From assembly GCA_037140615.1 (NCBI GenBank), contig JBAXED010000004.1, forward strand, positions 14,474 through 78,473: DNA of 64,000 nt. Direction: 5' to 3'. A program made the translations under genes and the position numbers. Source of the DNA: CAINVV01 sp037140615 (GTDB taxonomy: Bacteria; Bacteroidota; Bacteroidia; Bacteroidales; Prolixibacteraceae). Shown in pieces: positions 52,234-61,574 of this stretch. Position 1 is the first letter of the stretch; every line of letters begins with the position of its first letter. The notes under the pieces are model-generated. The model searched no databases. It saw only the letters and a list, made by a program, of their open reading frames with translations, and was not told the DNA's origin.

Positions 52234-52271
52234 AAAAAAAATGCCCCGGAGAATTCTCCAGGGCATTTTTT
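52234..52271. terminator. Bidirectional terminator after glnN
   Basis: A long stem (AAAAAATGCCC paired with GGGCATTTTTT) with an inner GGAGAATTCTCC palindrome, flanked by A and T runs. It serves both glnN and the convergent glycosidase gene ending at 52272. Confidence 0.85.
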
Positions 52272-53996
52272 TTATTTATGTCTGTATGGGTTTTCCACCT
52301 CTTTTGTTTTTCTCCTTTTCATCTGAAAGAAATTAGAGAAACGGTCTTTCTTGTTGAGTACATCTCTGCAAACCAAAAGCAGTTCCATCTCTTTTAATTC
52401 TTTCCATTTCTCCTTTGAGATATTAAAATCTGCCGATTGCGATATAACCTGAACCATCTGCTTGTATCTGCCTTTTCCGGTCTTGTTGAAAGAGACCAAT
52501 GCGTACCATTCTGAAGGAGAGGTATTTTGTGTTTTCCAGGACAATAATCTATCGCCATCGCTGACTTTGGCTAACGTTATTTCACCTGCTAAAGTGATCC
52601 ATTCTGATCTGATAGATATTGGATTGTATTCGATCGAATGAAGAAATTCTTTTCTTATTGATTCAACATCGATTGGAATAGTTGAGGGTTCGCCGACAGG
52701 CATAGTTATTTTTGAAATGGCAGCTATATCTTTATGACGGTCATCATCAATGGAGGCTTCCAAATTGAGTTGGTTCTCGCGCAAGGTTTTGGCTTGATCA
52801 GACGACAATTTACCTATGTTTGATGCACTGTAAAAAGCAAATCCCCTGACTTTATCATTGGATCTCAAATAGTTGATCTGGTTGGTAAGTTCATCAGGTT
52901 GTCTCCATCCATTTTTCCCTACTGCTGATTTATAGAGAGCCTGGCCAATGTAAAGAGGCTTTCCGTAACTATTCTCGCTCCACCATTGTACCAAAGACGT
53001 GAAATCGCCAAAATGATTTCCTTTTTCCCAGTACAATTGCGGTATAACGTAATCGATCCATCCATTGATAAGCCATTTGCGAACATCGGCATATAAATCG
53101 TCATAGGAACTTATTCCGCGAAGACCAACCGAACCTCCGGTGTCTACAGATTTGTTTCTCCAGATGCCAAACGGACTAATTCCAAATTTAATTTTTGGAT
53201 TGATATTTTGGATGGTGTCGTGAAGTAATGAAACAAAGCGGTTGATATTTTCCCTTCGCCACTCTTTGATTCTTTTGGGATAAAAGGCTTTTCCAAATTT
53301 TGCAAAGCTTGATTCATCCTTGAATTTCTTACCTTCAACAGGGTAAGGATAGAAATAGTCATCCAGGAGAATGGCATCTACATCATATTTTTTAGCGACT
53401 TCAGCAATCACACCCACCAAATGTGATATGACTTGCGGATATCCTGGATCCAGGAATAGTTTATTATCAAATTCTTTTACATATTGAGGATGTTTCGCTG
53501 CAAAGCTATTGGGGTCAAGAGGATAAAACCCTACATTTCTTACCCTGAATGGATTAAACCAGGCATGGAGTTCCATTCCCCTTTGGTGGCACATTTCAAT
53601 CGCCCATGCAAGAGGATCATAGAATGGATTTGGTGCTTTCCCTTGTTTGCCTGTAAGAAAATGGGACCAGGGTTCAGTTTTTGACTGGTAGAAAGCATCG
53701 GAAGCGGCTCGTACCTGAAGAATTACTACATTAAGGTTGAATTTCTGAAATGTATCAAGTAAGCTCAAAAATTCACTTTTTTGTTCTTCAACAGATAAAT
53801 TAGGTTTGGAGGGCCAGTCAATGTTATTGATGGTGGCAATCCATACTGCTCTGAATTCACTCGTTTTCGTTGCGTTCGGTTGGTCCTTTGAGAATCTACT
53901 CTGACCTTGAAGGTTTATAACGGAGCTTTTGACTGAAATTGGTTCCAAAAGGATCAAGACCAAAACAAAAGAAATTGTTCGAAGGAATGGATTCAT
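52272..53996 (-). CDS. GHL10/DUF187-type glycoside hydrolase-like protein
   Basis: 574 residues from the ATG at 53996. A signal peptide is followed by the TIM-barrel domain beginning FRAVWIATINNIDWPSKP, with LQVRAASDAFYQSKTEPWS and ELHAWFNPFRVRN in the middle and YVIPQLYWEK later. This is the DUF187 (GHL10) group, whose YngK-like members are thought to act on cell-wall or glycan substrates. A C-terminal beta domain (about 460-570) follows. The start at 53996 is chosen because 54059 lies inside a terminator hairpin (54030-54061). Confidence 0.85.
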   Translation of the reverse strand: MNPFLRTISFVLVLILLEPISVKSSVINLQGQSRFSKDQPNATKTSEFRAVWIATINNIDWPSKPNLSVEEQKSEFLSLLDTFQKFNLNVVILQVRAASDAFYQSKTEPWSHFLTGKQGKAPNPFYDPLAWAIEMCHQRGMELHAWFNPFRVRNVGFYPLDPNSFAAKHPQYVKEFDNKLFLDPGYPQVISHLVGVIAEVAKKYDVDAILLDDYFYPYPVEGKKFKDESSFAKFGKAFYPKRIKEWRRENINRFVSLLHDTIQNINPKIKFGISPFGIWRNKSVDTGGSVGLRGISSYDDLYADVRKWLINGWIDYVIPQLYWEKGNHFGDFTSLVQWWSENSYGKPLYIGQALYKSAVGKNGWRQPDELTNQINYLRSNDKVRGFAFYSASNIGKLSSDQAKTLRENQLNLEASIDDDRHKDIAAISKITMPVGEPSTIPIDVESIRKEFLHSIEYNPISIRSEWITLAGEITLAKVSDGDRLLSWKTQNTSPSEWYALVSFNKTGKGRYKQMVQVISQSADFNISKEKWKELKEMELLLVCRDVLNKKDRFSNFFQMKRRKTKEVENPYRHK

Positions 53997-54029
53997 TTGT
54001 CGTTTATGAATGGGTGCAGAACTTAAAAA

Positions 54030-54061
54030 GAATGACCAATCATTTGATTGAATGGTCATTC
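54030..54061 (-). terminator. Terminator after the NagB/PIG-L gene
   Basis: GAATGACCA (54030-54038) pairs with TGGTCATTC (54053-54061), with TTTTT following on the minus strand. It separates the NagB/PIG-L gene from the glycosidase gene. Confidence 0.75.
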
Positions 54062-54084
54062 AAAAAATATAATTTATAAATATT

Positions 54085-56073
54085 TCAAGGATAGTATTTA
54101 ACGAACGCTTCCATCGCTTCATATTCTGCCATACCTAAGGCATCATAAAGATTGGCTGTTGCACGATTTCTTTCTTCAGCTCTCTGCCAAAATTCACGTT
54201 CATCTTCTCCCATGAACATGGCACCTTCTTTTTGTGATTGATGACGAAGAATTGCCTCCCTTTTTCTGGACAACTCAATGGGGCTAATTGGAACTGCCAT
54301 TTCAATTTGATCGGCATCCCACTCTGCCCAGGCACCTCTGTACAACCATACCCAGCAATCATTCATCCATGCTTGATTCTTAAGATGTTCAAGTGCAATG
54401 AAAATCGCATCCAAACAAACCCTGTGAGTTCCATGTGGATCGGATAAATCACCGGCAGCGAAAATCTGATGAGGTTGAATGGTCTCAACCAGGTTCATGA
54501 TAAGTTGTACATCTCTTTCGCCAATGGGAGCTTTTGATTTGAGTCCGGTTTCATAAAAGGGGAGATCTAGAAAATGGATATTTTCATTTTTTAGACCAAA
54601 ATACCTTAAGGCAGACCTGGCCTCCATTCTTCGGATCAATCCTTTCACTTTTCTAAGATCCGGGATATCTATATCATTGTCCTTCTTATTTTTTATGAAA
54701 TGAAGAATCTTGTCCTGCTGAATTTTTGCTACAGGATTCTCCGTATCATAAAACTCGATGTACTCCTGATGAAAGTCAAGAAACCGTGTCACGTATTCGT
54801 CAGATACCGCGAAGTTACCAGATACCTGGTAAGCTACATGGACATCATGCCCTTGTTCGATTAACCTGAGCAACGTCCCACCCATTGAAATGACATCGTC
54901 ATCGGGATGAGGGCTGAAAAGGATAATCTTTTTCATTTCAGGACAAGCTCTTTCAGGTCGGAATGTATCATCTACATTGGGCTTACCTCCAGGCCATCCG
55001 GTTATTGTATGCTGTAAGTCATTGAATACTTTGATGTTGATCTTATAGGCTGATCCAACGGTAGCAAGTAGGTCACTCAACCCATGATCATTGTAGTCTT
55101 TACCAGTAAGTTTCAAAAGGGGTTTGCTTGTTTTAAAGCATAGCCATAAGACCGCTTTTCTGATCAAAATATCTTCTGACCAGTCCATGCTGTCAAGAAG
55201 CCAGGGTGTTTTCATTCTAATTAAATGCAGAGCAGCCCCACTTTCAAGAATTACTTTTGCATTTTGATGAAATTGGATGTAGGAAGCAGGAATAAGATTG
55301 TTAGGTTCATCTTCAACCATCTGCTTAATTACCTTTGCCTTTGTCTCACCGAAAGCCGAAAGGATTATTTTTTTTGCACTTAGGATGGTTGATATGCCAA
55401 TTGTAATTGCACTTCGTGGAACATTCTCAAAACCCCTGAATTGAATTGCTTCTTCCTGACGGGTCAAAGGATCCAGTGTGATAATCCGGGTTTTCGTATT
55501 TCTTCCTGAACCTGGTTCATTGAATCCAATGTGGCCGCTTCTACCAATCCCTAGCAACAACAGGTCTATGCCACCTGCATTTTCAATTTTCTTCTCATAC
55601 TCACGACAAAAATCGTGCACTTCATCCAGCAATATTGTCCCATCTGGAATATGTATGTTCTCAGGCAATATATTAACATGGTTAAAGAAATGCATGCGCA
55701 TGTAATGGTGGTAACTATGAATAGAATGAGAGGAAAGAGGATAATATTCGTCCAAATTAAACGTAATAACATTATGAAAACTTAGATCCTCTTCTTTATG
55801 CATCCTGACTAATTCGGCATAAATACCCAGCTGAGTAGAACCCGTAGGAAGTCCCAATATGCAGTTTTCACCTTTTTCTTGTTTTAAAAGAATTAAGCTG
55901 GATACTTCGCGTGCTACTTCCTTCGAGGCATCGGAACTTTCCTGGTAAATGAAAGTTGGAATTTTCTCATATTTAGTCAGAACATCCCGGTGGGTAAGGT
56001 TGGTTGGCAGATGATCAAGTGAATGGTCAAAAATGGGATTTTGACTCTGTAATTTGTTGCTAAGATTTATCAC
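54085..56073 (-). CDS. Glucosamine-6-phosphate deaminase fused to a PIG-L deacetylase domain
   Basis: 662 residues, two domains. Residues ~35-290 are a NagB-type deaminase: SSLILLKQEKGENCILGLPTGSTQ as the phosphate-binding region, NLDEYYPLSSHS with the catalytic Asp, and GIGRSGHIGFNEPGS. Residues ~375-640 are a PIG-L/LmbE domain with HPDDDVISMGG (zinc ligands) and DPHGTHRVCLDA. NagB converts glucosamine-6-P to fructose-6-P plus ammonia; the PIG-L part removes acetyl groups from N-acetylglucosamine-type substrates. The fusion is known in Bacteroidetes and suggests coupled amino-sugar use. The glycosidase gene lies just downstream. Confidence 0.9.
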   Translation of the reverse strand: MINLSNKLQSQNPIFDHSLDHLPTNLTHRDVLTKYEKIPTFIYQESSDASKEVAREVSSLILLKQEKGENCILGLPTGSTQLGIYAELVRMHKEEDLSFHNVITFNLDEYYPLSSHSIHSYHHYMRMHFFNHVNILPENIHIPDGTILLDEVHDFCREYEKKIENAGGIDLLLLGIGRSGHIGFNEPGSGRNTKTRIITLDPLTRQEEAIQFRGFENVPRSAITIGISTILSAKKIILSAFGETKAKVIKQMVEDEPNNLIPASYIQFHQNAKVILESGAALHLIRMKTPWLLDSMDWSEDILIRKAVLWLCFKTSKPLLKLTGKDYNDHGLSDLLATVGSAYKINIKVFNDLQHTITGWPGGKPNVDDTFRPERACPEMKKIILFSPHPDDDVISMGGTLLRLIEQGHDVHVAYQVSGNFAVSDEYVTRFLDFHQEYIEFYDTENPVAKIQQDKILHFIKNKKDNDIDIPDLRKVKGLIRRMEARSALRYFGLKNENIHFLDLPFYETGLKSKAPIGERDVQLIMNLVETIQPHQIFAAGDLSDPHGTHRVCLDAIFIALEHLKNQAWMNDCWVWLYRGAWAEWDADQIEMAVPISPIELSRKREAILRHQSQKEGAMFMGEDEREFWQRAEERNRATANLYDALGMAEYEAMEAFVKYYP

Positions 56074-56179
56074 TGGTAAGAATCTTTAAAGGGTGATCTT
56101 AATTTACTCAAGTAATCAATGTTCATATTGAGGTCATATTATAGCTCTTACGTCAAAATTAGAAAAAAAGTAACCATTA

Positions 56180-56821
56180 TCAGAAAAATTTCCGGATAAT
56201 ATCCTCGATCATGGCGTCTTCAATTGGATCATAATCACTCTTTAAATTTACGAGTAAGGCGTTGGCTGAAAGCTGCCATAAAAAAGCATCCATTCCACCA
56301 CGATATTTTTTTATCAGGTCAAAAGGGGAACTACCTGTTTCGCGCTTAATTAATTTAACGAAAAGTTTTATTTGTCTAATATTTAATGACTTAAGAGTGT
56401 CTATGTATGTATTAAAAGTGTGTTTTTGATACCATTTCAGGTATGCTTTTCTCTGATTTTTTGTTTGATAGATTGAATCGAGTTCAGCATTTACAAGCTT
56501 TACTTCGCTGGATACTATCTGAGAAAGAGGGTAAGTACGCTTTACATCTTCATACAATTGGTAATACTTTCGTTCTTGCTGTTTATTTTTATAAATATAT
56601 TCTGCCCTGATTTCAATAGGAGGAAAGCTGAAATGCAGCATAGTATCCTGGCTTTCTTCATTTTTTAACTCAGCTTCTTTTTGAGCTTTTTCACGTTCTG
56701 ATTGTAAAATAATCCGGGAGGTTTGTGCACTAAGGTCAATACTTATGCAGGAGAGGATGAGAACTAAAAGTATCAAAATCCTTTTTCCAGAATGCAAGTT
56801 ATTGGGGATAGGATGTGTCAT
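56180..56821 (-). CDS. DUF4294 secreted protein
   Basis: 213 residues with a signal peptide (to about LSAQ). The body is mostly helical and charged: EIRAEYIYKNKQQERKYYQLYEDVKRTYP is the DUF4294 core (residues ~70-98, key residues Y73, R86, Y92), followed by LIKRETGSSPFDLIKKYRGG. Members are confined mainly to Bacteroidetes; function unknown. It follows mfd by 3 bp, but a functional link to repair is not implied. Confidence 0.75.
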   Translation of the reverse strand: MTHPIPNNLHSGKRILILLVLILSCISIDLSAQTSRIILQSEREKAQKEAELKNEESQDTMLHFSFPPIEIRAEYIYKNKQQERKYYQLYEDVKRTYPLSQIVSSEVKLVNAELDSIYQTKNQRKAYLKWYQKHTFNTYIDTLKSLNIRQIKLFVKLIKRETGSSPFDLIKKYRGGMDAFLWQLSANALLVNLKSDYDPIEDAMIEDIIRKFF

Positions 56822-56824
56822 ATT

Positions 56825-59800
56825 TTACAATTCTCTATTTTGGACTAAATAGTGAGATACTTGGTGCAAGATCGTCAGAGCATCGCTAATGGTTTCTACA
56901 TTTTCCAGAATGACGGCTAGCTTTCCTTTGTTTTCCCTGACCTTGCATTGAGTAGGGTTCTTGGATATCCATTGCATCAACCCTGCAAATTCTTTCGAAA
57001 AGTAGTATTTTGATCTTTGATCCGAGGGGAGATAACAGAACATTTTCTTTTCCTTCACAATCAATTTTTCCATGTTTAAGGCAATAGCTTGCCATCGAAG
57101 TCTTACTACATCCAATAATTCTTTGGCAGGCTTTGGAATTAGGCCAAAACGGTCGGCCAGGGTTTGCTCAAAGAGTTTGAGCGTATCTTCTCCTTTTAAA
57201 TCATCTAATTCCCTGTAAAGCAAGACTCTTTCTGAAATGCTGCTCACATAAGTATCAGGAAACAGAAGTTCCAGATCTGTATCAATGGTACAATCCCGTA
57301 TGAAGGATGTCTGAAGAAAAGCATTCTGCTGGTCTTTGATTTCCTGTTCTTCAAAAACACCCTGGAATTCATCATTTCTTAATTCTTCCATGGCTTCATT
57401 CAGGATGCGTTGATACGCTTCAAATCCAATATCAGCAATGAAACCGCTTTGTTCGCCTCCTAAGAGATTACCTGCTCCGCGGATATCAAGATCTTGCATA
57501 GCCAGACTGAAGCCACTTCCGATATCAGAAAATTCTTCAATTGCCTGCAACCGTCGCCGCGCTTCAGGAGTCATTGATTCAAGTGGTGGCGTCAACAGAT
57601 AACAATAGGCCTTTTTGTTAGATCGTCCGACCCTTCCTCTTAGTTGATGAAGTTCGCTTAGACCAAAATTTTGAGCATTGTTGATTAGGATAGTATTGGT
57701 ATTAGGTATATCCAGACCTGATTCTATGATGGTTGTTGCAATCAGTACATCAAAATCCCCATTGATAAAATCAAACATGACCTTCTCTAGTTTGTCACCT
57801 TCCATTTGTCCGTGGCCTACTATGGTTCTTACACCTGGACAAAGCTTATGAATCAATCGCTCCAGTTCGTAAATGTTGTTTACGCGGTTGTTGATAAAAA
57901 AGACCTGACCTCCACGAGAAACTTCATAGGTAATGGCTTCTCGGATTACTTCTTCATCAAAAGAATGAACTTCAGTAGAAATGGGGTATCGGTTGGGTGG
58001 AGGGGTACTGATAATGGACAAGTCGCGGGCTCCCATCAACGAAAACTGTAAGGTGCGGGGAATGGGTGTAGCAGTTAAAGTCAAGGTATCAACATTGACT
58101 TTCATCTGTTTTAATTTTTCCTTAACAGATACTCCAAACCGCTGTTCTTCATCAACGATCAACAATCCCAGGTCTTTGAACTTTACTTCCTTGCCAATCA
58201 TCTTATGGGTGCCGATCAGAATATCCACTTTACCGGAAGCCAATTCCTGCAAGACTCTTTTAACATCGGCAGGATGGCGCAATCTGCTGATATATTCAAC
58301 ATTGCAAGGAAAATCATGCAACCTCTCCCTAAAGGTTTTGAAATGTTGTAAGGCTAATATGGTTGTTGGCACAAGAATGGCGACCTGCTTGCTGTCTGTA
58401 ACCGCCTTAAAAGCAGCACGTACCGCAATTTCAGTTTTGCCGAATCCTACATCACCACAGATAAGCCGATCCATGGGCATCAACCTTTCCATATCTTCTT
58501 TGACCGAAATAGTGGCTTTAATTTGGTCAGGAGTATCCTCGTAAATAAAGCTGGCTTCCAGCTCCTGCTGAAGATAGGTGTCGGGCATATAGGCATATCC
58601 CTTCTCCATTTTCCTTGCGGCATACAATGCGATAAGTTCCCGGGCAATATCTTTGACTTTGCTCTTGGTCTTATTCTTCATGTTTTGCCATGCAGCCGTC
58701 CCCAGCTTGTGAATGGCAGGTTCCTGACCTTCTTTCCCTTTGTATTTTGAGATCCGGTGCAGTGAATGAATACTTACAAGAAGTGAGTCATTGTCACGAT
58801 AGGATAATCTGACAGCTTCCTGAACAACCCCGTTCACCTCATTTCGAACCAATCCAGCAAATTTCCCGATTCCATGATCGGTATGAACGACAAAATCTCC
58901 AACCTGGAGTTTACTGAGTTCCTTCAGCGTAATAGCCTGCCGTGATGGTTTTTTAGTCCGTAATTTATACCTGTGATATCTTTCAAAGATCTGGTGGTCG
59001 TTGTAGCAGCAAATCTTCAGATCGTGGTCGATAAACCCTTCCTGCAAAGCAAAAGGAAGTGAATCAAGTTTTTGCGGATCACCTTTGTCGTCAAATATGG
59101 CGTGTAACCTGTCAATTTGTTTCGAACTGGAGGATAGAATCAGGTTGAAATACCCTTTGTGTCTGTTTTCCTTTAAGTTCGCTCCCAAAAGGTCGAAATT
59201 TTTATTGAAAACAGGTTGAGGCGAGCAGTGAAATTCGGCAATTTGTCCACCTCCCTTTTTGTTCGATTTTAATTCAATGAGAGAGAACTTCTTGAGATAA
59301 CTTTTAAGCTGATCAGCAGAGAGAAAATTGCCATTGAAAAGCTCTTTCTCATCGACAGACTTTGCCTGACTGGCAGAAAAACTTAGATCGCCAACGAGTT
59401 TATCCAAATGATCAAAATCTCTTGAGATGAGGAGGGTTTGTTTGTTGAGAAATTCAAAAAAGGAAACCTTTTTCTCTTCTGAAAGCCCTTCCTGTATGTT
59501 GGGAATGATAGAAATATTTGTAAAAGGTACTTTCGAAATCTGGTCCTCTATGTCGAATGACCGGATGGTATCTACTACATCTCCAAAAAAATCGATCCGA
59601 TAGGGGTCTTCATTGGAATAAGAGAATATATCGACAATAGACCCGCGAATTGAATATTGTCCCGGTTCAAAAACAAATTCTACTCTTTCAAATCCATATT
59701 CGAAAAGTAATTCATTGATGAAGGATATAGAAAGTTTATCACCTGCCTTAACATGAAGTGTATGCTTTTGAAGACCAGCTTCTGAAACAACCATTTCCAT

Positions 59801-60187
59801 AATTGCCTCAGGATAAGTGACTACCAGATAATTCTTCTCCTTGACTGAAAGCTTGTTTAACACATCAGTACGAAGAATGATATTCTCGTTGTCGATATGG
59901 TCGTGCCAAATGTTTCTTTTATAGGATGAAGGGAAAAACAGCAGATCATCTTCCCGGCCGAGTACCTGCAAGTCATCGAAGAAAAAGGCAGCCTCTTCAC
60001 GGTCGCTAAGGATAAAAAGCGATTGATAAGAGGTCATCTCCCGCAATACAGAGAATGCGACAGTAGAAGCTGATCCGGAAAGTCCGGAGATAGATATTTT
60101 TTTCCCTCCGGAACTCTTTAATGACTCATTTAATCCGATGAGGGAAGGATGGGAGCGGTATAAATGAAGAAATTCTGCTAATTCCAA
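56825..60187 (-). CDS. mfd: Transcription-repair coupling factor Mfd
   Basis: 1120 residues. The N-terminal UvrB-like domains include FEPGQYSIRGSIVDIFSY; the RNA-polymerase-interaction (CarD-like) domain is VGDFVVHTDHGIGKFAGL near 435. The helicase motor follows with Walker A GDVGFGKTEIAVRA, VDEEQRFGV, TLTATPIPRTLQ and LRGRVGRSNKKAY; the C-terminal TRCF domain completes it. Mfd displaces stalled RNA polymerase and recruits UvrA. Divergent from the aspartate kinase gene. Confidence 0.96.
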   Translation of the reverse strand: MELAEFLHLYRSHPSLIGLNESLKSSGGKKISISGLSGSASTVAFSVLREMTSYQSLFILSDREEAAFFFDDLQVLGREDDLLFFPSSYKRNIWHDHIDNENIILRTDVLNKLSVKEKNYLVVTYPEAIMEMVVSEAGLQKHTLHVKAGDKLSISFINELLFEYGFERVEFVFEPGQYSIRGSIVDIFSYSNEDPYRIDFFGDVVDTIRSFDIEDQISKVPFTNISIIPNIQEGLSEEKKVSFFEFLNKQTLLISRDFDHLDKLVGDLSFSASQAKSVDEKELFNGNFLSADQLKSYLKKFSLIELKSNKKGGGQIAEFHCSPQPVFNKNFDLLGANLKENRHKGYFNLILSSSSKQIDRLHAIFDDKGDPQKLDSLPFALQEGFIDHDLKICCYNDHQIFERYHRYKLRTKKPSRQAITLKELSKLQVGDFVVHTDHGIGKFAGLVRNEVNGVVQEAVRLSYRDNDSLLVSIHSLHRISKYKGKEGQEPAIHKLGTAAWQNMKNKTKSKVKDIARELIALYAARKMEKGYAYMPDTYLQQELEASFIYEDTPDQIKATISVKEDMERLMPMDRLICGDVGFGKTEIAVRAAFKAVTDSKQVAILVPTTILALQHFKTFRERLHDFPCNVEYISRLRHPADVKRVLQELASGKVDILIGTHKMIGKEVKFKDLGLLIVDEEQRFGVSVKEKLKQMKVNVDTLTLTATPIPRTLQFSLMGARDLSIISTPPPNRYPISTEVHSFDEEVIREAITYEVSRGGQVFFINNRVNNIYELERLIHKLCPGVRTIVGHGQMEGDKLEKVMFDFINGDFDVLIATTIIESGLDIPNTNTILINNAQNFGLSELHQLRGRVGRSNKKAYCYLLTPPLESMTPEARRRLQAIEEFSDIGSGFSLAMQDLDIRGAGNLLGGEQSGFIADIGFEAYQRILNEAMEELRNDEFQGVFEEQEIKDQQNAFLQTSFIRDCTIDTDLELLFPDTYVSSISERVLLYRELDDLKGEDTLKLFEQTLADRFGLIPKPAKELLDVVRLRWQAIALNMEKLIVKEKKMFCYLPSDQRSKYYFSKEFAGLMQWISKNPTQCKVRENKGKLAVILENVETISDALTILHQVSHYLVQNREL

Positions 60188-60317
60188 GTGTTGCCTATAA
60201 ATGAAAGTGCGAAGTTATAAATTTTGCAGATTATGCGACCTCGAAACTGTGTGTCACCCTTTTTTGTTACTTTGTGGAAGAAAAAATGAACTTTTCGAAC
60301 TTGGAAAATTTTTGAAG

Positions 60318-61574
60318 ATGAAGGTATTCAAATTTGGAGGAGCCTCCGTGAAAGATGCAGCTGGTGTAATAAACACAACTGCAATTATTACCGATGAGCC
60401 AGATCAGTTAATTGTGGTCGTATCTGCCATGGGAAAAACTACAGATGCGCTGGTCCAGGTGACAAAAAATTACTTTGATGGTAAGATTGAAGAAGCTGTT
60501 GATGGAATTATTAGGCTGAAGGAGGCTCATCTCAAAATTGTACATGAACTCTTTCCTACTGGTCATGAAAAGCTTGAACGCTCTTTACATGATGAATTTG
60601 ATGCCTTGCTTAAAAGAGTAAATATACTTCCATCATTGAATTATGATTTTGAATACGACCAAATTGTTTCGACAGGTGAAATGGTTTCTACCGAGATATT
60701 GGCAAGCTATATGAATCATGTTGGACGTGTCACAAAATGGATCGATGCTGGTCATTATATTCGTACAAACGATACATGGCGCGAAGGGGAGATTGACTGG
60801 GAACTTACCAGGAAGTTGGTTCCGCAGGCATTTCAGTTTGCAGATAACAGCGTTTGTTTAACACAGGGGTTTATAGGAGCTACAACATTCAATCTGACTA
60901 CTACGCTGGGAAGAGAGGGATCCGATTATACTGCTGCTATTCTTGCCAATGTTTTGGATGCCGAGAGTGTTACGATTTGGAAGGATGTTCCTGGAATTAT
61001 GAATGCCGATCCGCATAAATATGTCAAGACTTTCAAACTCGAGAAACTATCCTACCGTGAGGCTGTTGAAATGACCTACTATGGTGCCAAGGTAATCCAT
61101 CCGAAAACGATGAAGCCATTGGTCGAGAAGCAGATACCACTTTATGTCAGATCATTTATACATCCTGAAGAGGTGGGTTCCCAAATTTGCAATATAGATC
61201 ATCCTATGGAATACATCCCGGTTATCATCAATAAGGAAGATCAAATATTGATAACTGTTTCACCAAAAGATTTTTCATTTATTGCGGAAGAGAGCATTGC
61301 AAACATATACCGTCTTTTTTCGAAATTCAGGATGAAGGTTAATTTGGTTCAACAATCAGCCATGAATTTTTCGCTGGCGATTGATCGTCCTGAAAGAGAT
61401 TTTGATCAGCTGATTAGAGAGCTGTCAACCAATTTTGTGGCGCATTACAACGATGGTCTGGAGTTGCTTACCATACGTTATTTTACCAAAGAGGCTATTG
61501 AGGAATGTACTGTTGGTAAAACCATTTACGTCGAACAACGCACTAGAAAAATTGTACGTTTTCTGCTCAAATAA
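60318..61574 (+). CDS. Monofunctional aspartate kinase
   Basis: 418 residues from the ATG at 60318, which begins the conserved MKVFKFGGASVKD. Other motifs: VVVSAMGKTTDALV, GEMVSTEILASYM, TTTLGREGSDYTAAILA. Two ACT domains follow (about 310-415), the site of feedback control by lysine or threonine. It phosphorylates aspartate for Lys, Thr and Met synthesis. In-frame codons back to 60201 overlap the mfd divergent promoter region and are not conserved. The stop codon abuts the convergent dihydroorotase gene. Confidence 0.93.
   Translation: MKVFKFGGASVKDAAGVINTTAIITDEPDQLIVVVSAMGKTTDALVQVTKNYFDGKIEEAVDGIIRLKEAHLKIVHELFPTGHEKLERSLHDEFDALLKRVNILPSLNYDFEYDQIVSTGEMVSTEILASYMNHVGRVTKWIDAGHYIRTNDTWREGEIDWELTRKLVPQAFQFADNSVCLTQGFIGATTFNLTTTLGREGSDYTAAILANVLDAESVTIWKDVPGIMNADPHKYVKTFKLEKLSYREAVEMTYYGAKVIHPKTMKPLVEKQIPLYVRSFIHPEEVGSQICNIDHPMEYIPVIINKEDQILITVSPKDFSFIAEESIANIYRLFSKFRMKVNLVQQSAMNFSLAIDRPERDFDQLIRELSTNFVAHYNDGLELLTIRYFTKEAIEECTVGKTIYVEQRTRKIVRFLLK

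Noticed and set aside
60201..60317. N-terminal extension of aspartate kinase
   Set aside because: The family starts at MKVFKFGG (60318). The extension is Cys-rich and unlike any kinase, and overlaps the divergent mfd promoter space.
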